7,481 nt of DNA from an uncultured Eubacteriales bacterium (GTDB lineage: Bacteria; Bacillota; Clostridia; Christensenellales; Borkfalkiaceae). Below the pieces are notes generated by a model. That model did no database searches. It saw nothing but the letters and a program-made list of their open reading frames with translations, and was not told the origin of the DNA. Location of the stretch: positions 1 to 7,481 of the forward strand of contig UQHL01000042.1 in the NCBI GenBank assembly GCA_900540805.1, given 5' to 3'. This document shows, piece after piece, positions 5,428-7,481 of this stretch. The translations under genes and the position numbers were made by a program. Each line of letters starts with the position of its first letter. Positions within the stretch are counted from its first letter, which is position 1.

Positions 5428-7269
5428 TCAATTTCTTTTTCTTCTCGCACTCGAAACTATCATGCCGACGGCGACAAGTAATAAAATTGTCGTATTGCCG
5501 TTTACGAAAGAGCCGCAGCCGCTGTTTCCTTCAGTTTTTTCGCCGTTCTCTGCTTTTCGTCCCGCCGTCACCATTATGGGCCGGGAAACGAGAGAAAACT
5601 GTCTCCCTTCATAGAACAACAAATATTTTCCCTGCCCCTCTGTTTTTGCGGCAAATTTTCCGTTATGTTCTGAAAGCTCAAACCCGTCGGTAATCGGCAC
5701 CAGCGTGAACACTGCATTTTTTTCTTCGGTACCGTCCCAGCGAACGAGTTTAGCCGAAATGGAAAATTCCTCCTCGGGAACGACCTCGATCTCCGTTGTC
5801 TGCAAAACAATCTTATACGGATGCTTTTCCAGCCAACCGCAAAAATCGGTCGTATAGGTGGCATATCCTATATTTTTCAATTCACGAAAAAATACTGCCT
5901 CCATGTTCATCGTCCAGGCATTCACCTTTACCCCGTAACGCGCAAGACGACGTACCCCGTCGGCATTCATCGATTCCCAATTCGGGGAAAGAGATGCATT
6001 CAGGGGAACGATGATATCCAAAACGTTTTTTTCGAAATCTTCTTCCCCGACGGAGTATTCTCCTCCGTTTGTCAGGTAGCTGACGGAAATTGCCGGCTCC
6101 AAAGCACGAACGCGAGAAAGCTGCGCTTTATGGAAAGAGATAAAATTCACGCGGTCAGACATGCCGTACTTTTTGATTGTGGAGAGTGCAATATCCACGC
6201 ATTCGGGATTTTCCGACTTGATCTCCAACAGAAAGTACAGCTCGTCGTCTTTGAATTCCTTAAAATAATCGTCCAGAACGGCGATCTCGTCGAGAAATTC
6301 GGGATCAGTCAAGCCTCCGTCCACCTGATATTCCCGAATTTGCGCCAAAGTCATTGATTCTATATTTCCTGTCCCCGTCGTCATGCGGGTAAGCGTGGAA
6401 TCGTGACTTATCACCACATAACCGTCCTTGGACAGATACAGGTCTATTTCTACGAAATCGACGTTGTAACCATCGTAAGCCGCCCGCGCCGCCGCCACGG
6501 TATTTTCGTAATAAGGACTTGCTGCACCGCGCGTCGCCTGCGAGCTGCCGCGATGCGCCACTACGTAAGGCCGCGGAGCATAGGTGTTTTTACAACCCGT
6601 TGCCAAGGCTTCCCGAACCGCGGAAAGGTTTTTGCTTAAAATCCCGTCCACACCGTAAGAGAGCGCAGTAAAATGAGCTTCTTTACTCTCCGTCTCCATA
6701 TAGACGGTAATTAAAAGCTTTCGAAGCTTCTCAACGTCCGATGCGGAAAATTGCGAAACCGAAGCGAGCGCGCATTTTGCCGCATTAGAATTTACAATAT
6801 TTCTTACCTCCGTTGCCTTGACGTCCCTTCCGCGAAAATCGATCATGCCGCTTGAGGCGGGGCAATCTTCCCGAACGGAAGCCACCAAGGCAGGATTATC
6901 CGACGCGATGTATGCATACGGAAACTGTAAAGAAATCAAGGAAGCCGCAGCAGCAGCCGACGCTTCGTCCGTCACGTAAAAAGCAGGAACAGCTTCGCCT
7001 AAAGCGCCCCCGTCGAAATCCGCCGTTTCAGCTCCGAAAAGTATTTTTCCCTCATCGTTTAGGCGAAAGAGCGCAATATCGGCCTTTAACGAAGAGAGCG
7101 AATTTAATTCCTCTTGGCTGTCAATCTCTGTAATAAGCATTATGTTGTTACTGTAAACAGACTCCGAAATGCCCTTCTCCGCCGAGACGGGATATTGCCT
7201 GGCGGCGCCGAAGAGTGCCGTTATCGCCAATGCCGCGGAAACCATTGCGGCCATAACGTTTTTTTTCAT
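5428..7269 (-). CDS. Secreted, membrane-anchored glycerophosphodiester phosphodiesterase
   Basis: A 613-residue protein that should hydrolyse glycerophosphodiesters to glycerol-3-phosphate and an alcohol outside the cell. Residues 1-30 are a signal peptide (MKKN, a hydrophobic core, then PVSA). Residues about 42-225 look like a degenerate relative of the same TIM barrel (YGVDGILSKN at 205-214 mimics the usual GDPD ending) but lack the catalytic motifs. The active GDPD domain spans about 233-482: HRG (239-241), ENT (255-257), EID (274-276), HD (289-290), EIK (349-351) and WTMN (452-455), with all expected catalytic and metal residues present. A beta-rich region (about 485-568) follows. The tail has NSGCGS (582-587), a hydrophobic span (about 593-605) and RRKRN, like a C-terminal surface-anchoring signal. 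AAGGAG lies seven bases before the ATG at 7269. The stop of the upstream gene is only 15 bases away, so the two are co-transcribed. Possible substrates are phospholipid head groups or teichoic-acid glycerophosphates; the sequence does not say which. Confidence 0.93.
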   Translation of the reverse strand: MKKNVMAAMVSAALAITALFGAARQYPVSAEKGISESVYSNNIMLITEIDSQEELNSLSSLKADIALFRLNDEGKILFGAETADFDGGALGEAVPAFYVTDEASAAAAASLISLQFPYAYIASDNPALVASVREDCPASSGMIDFRGRDVKATEVRNIVNSNAAKCALASVSQFSASDVEKLRKLLITVYMETESKEAHFTALSYGVDGILSKNLSAVREALATGCKNTYAPRPYVVAHRGSSQATRGAASPYYENTVAAARAAYDGYNVDFVEIDLYLSKDGYVVISHDSTLTRMTTGTGNIESMTLAQIREYQVDGGLTDPEFLDEIAVLDDYFKEFKDDELYFLLEIKSENPECVDIALSTIKKYGMSDRVNFISFHKAQLSRVRALEPAISVSYLTNGGEYSVGEEDFEKNVLDIIVPLNASLSPNWESMNADGVRRLARYGVKVNAWTMNMEAVFFRELKNIGYATYTTDFCGWLEKHPYKIVLQTTEIEVVPEEEFSISAKLVRWDGTEEKNAVFTLVPITDGFELSEHNGKFAAKTEGQGKYLLFYEGRQFSLVSRPIMVTAGRKAENGEKTEGNSGCGSFVNGNTTILLLVAVGMIVSSARRKRN

Positions 7270-7284
7270 TTTCTTTCTCCTTAA

Positions 7285-7481
7285 TCAATATCCGTAAGAG
7301 TAAGACAATCTGCCGATGGGCGCGCTGTCTCCCGACGTGAAATACGAAAGCGGGCTTTTCGGCTTCTTTACGTTATCCGTCACTTTGAACTGCATATAAA
7401 AATCTTTTCCGCTCATCCCGAGGTCGGAAAGCTTTACCTTTACCTGCATAACGTTTCCCGAGACATATACGGTACCCGTCC
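7285..7481 (-). CDS. C-terminal end of a hypothetical (probably secreted) protein, cut by the window edge
   Basis: Sixty-four codons before the TGA at 7287-7285 are open and read as a beta-strand-rich module: VKVKLSDLGM, then DFYMQFKVTDN, then YFTSGDSAPIGRLSYSYGY at the end. From memory, similar endings (LSDLG...FK..DN...GD.APIGR..Y) close many extracellular proteins of Clostridia that carry a sugar-binding-like beta-sandwich, but I cannot name the family or the rest of the protein. The start lies beyond the window. It is the upstream partner of the secreted phosphodiesterase, 15 bases apart on the same strand, which suggests a joint surface function. Confidence 0.8.
   Translation of the reverse strand, partial: TGTVYVSGNVMQVKVKLSDLGMSGKDFYMQFKVTDNVKKPKSPLSYFTSGDSAPIGRLSYSYGY

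Noticed and set aside
5821..6357. Long + strand open frame (178 codons) opposite the GDPD domain
   Set aside because: It is antisense to the conserved catalytic region, and its translation shows no recognisable motif or ribosome binding site.
1..7481. CRISPR array, tRNA, rRNA, insertion sequence or phage genes
   Set aside because: I found no regularly spaced repeats, cloverleaf, rRNA-like stretch, transposase motif or terminal inverted repeats with target duplications.

Overview
The window looks like chromosomal DNA of a low-to-moderate GC, Gram-positive anaerobe of the Clostridia. The evidence is a DegV-family lipid-binding protein, AAGGAG-type ribosome binding sites, sigma-A-type promoters with extended -10 elements, a secreted phosphodiesterase with a Gly/Cys plus membrane plus basic-tail C-terminus, and a PTS IIC-type membrane protein. 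A gut lineage such as Christensenellales is a guess, not something the sequence proves.

Layout, left to right. (1) Positions 1-90 hold two hairpin terminators, one ending something to the left on the + strand and one serving the next gene. (2) 89-2263 (-) is a fusion of a PTS IIC-like (cellobiose/lactose-type) membrane domain to a cyclic-di-GMP phosphodiesterase EAL domain. It has its own extended -10 promoter and looks intact. (3) 2309-3286 (-) is the C-terminal half of a glycoside hydrolase family 2 enzyme, and 3286-3754 (+) is the C-terminal half of an ArsR-like regulator. Both have lost their N-termini at the same point, so this is best read as the scar of one deletion that removed the middle of a formerly divergent regulator/enzyme pair. 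Both remnants carry further lesions. (4) 3755-3981 holds a weak terminator and a striking 20-bp perfect hairpin. (5) 3982-4833 (-) is an intact DegV-family protein with a very good promoter and two tandem sequence boxes just upstream of it. (6) 4936-5427 is essentially gene-free: one minus-strand terminator and a faint + strand scrap resembling a family 20 glycoside hydrolase. (7) 5428-7269 (-) is a secreted, membrane-anchored glycerophosphodiester phosphodiesterase. It is the downstream partner of a gene (7285-7481 and beyond, -) of which only the C-terminus is visible.

No single pathway links these genes. The common themes are sugar and lipid-headgroup handling at the cell surface, and decay of a carbohydrate-utilisation locus. 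The most unusual intact component is the IIC-EAL fusion, which could couple sugar sensing at the membrane to cyclic-di-GMP breakdown. No PTS IIA or IIB, no GGDEF protein and no other c-di-GMP component is visible beside it.
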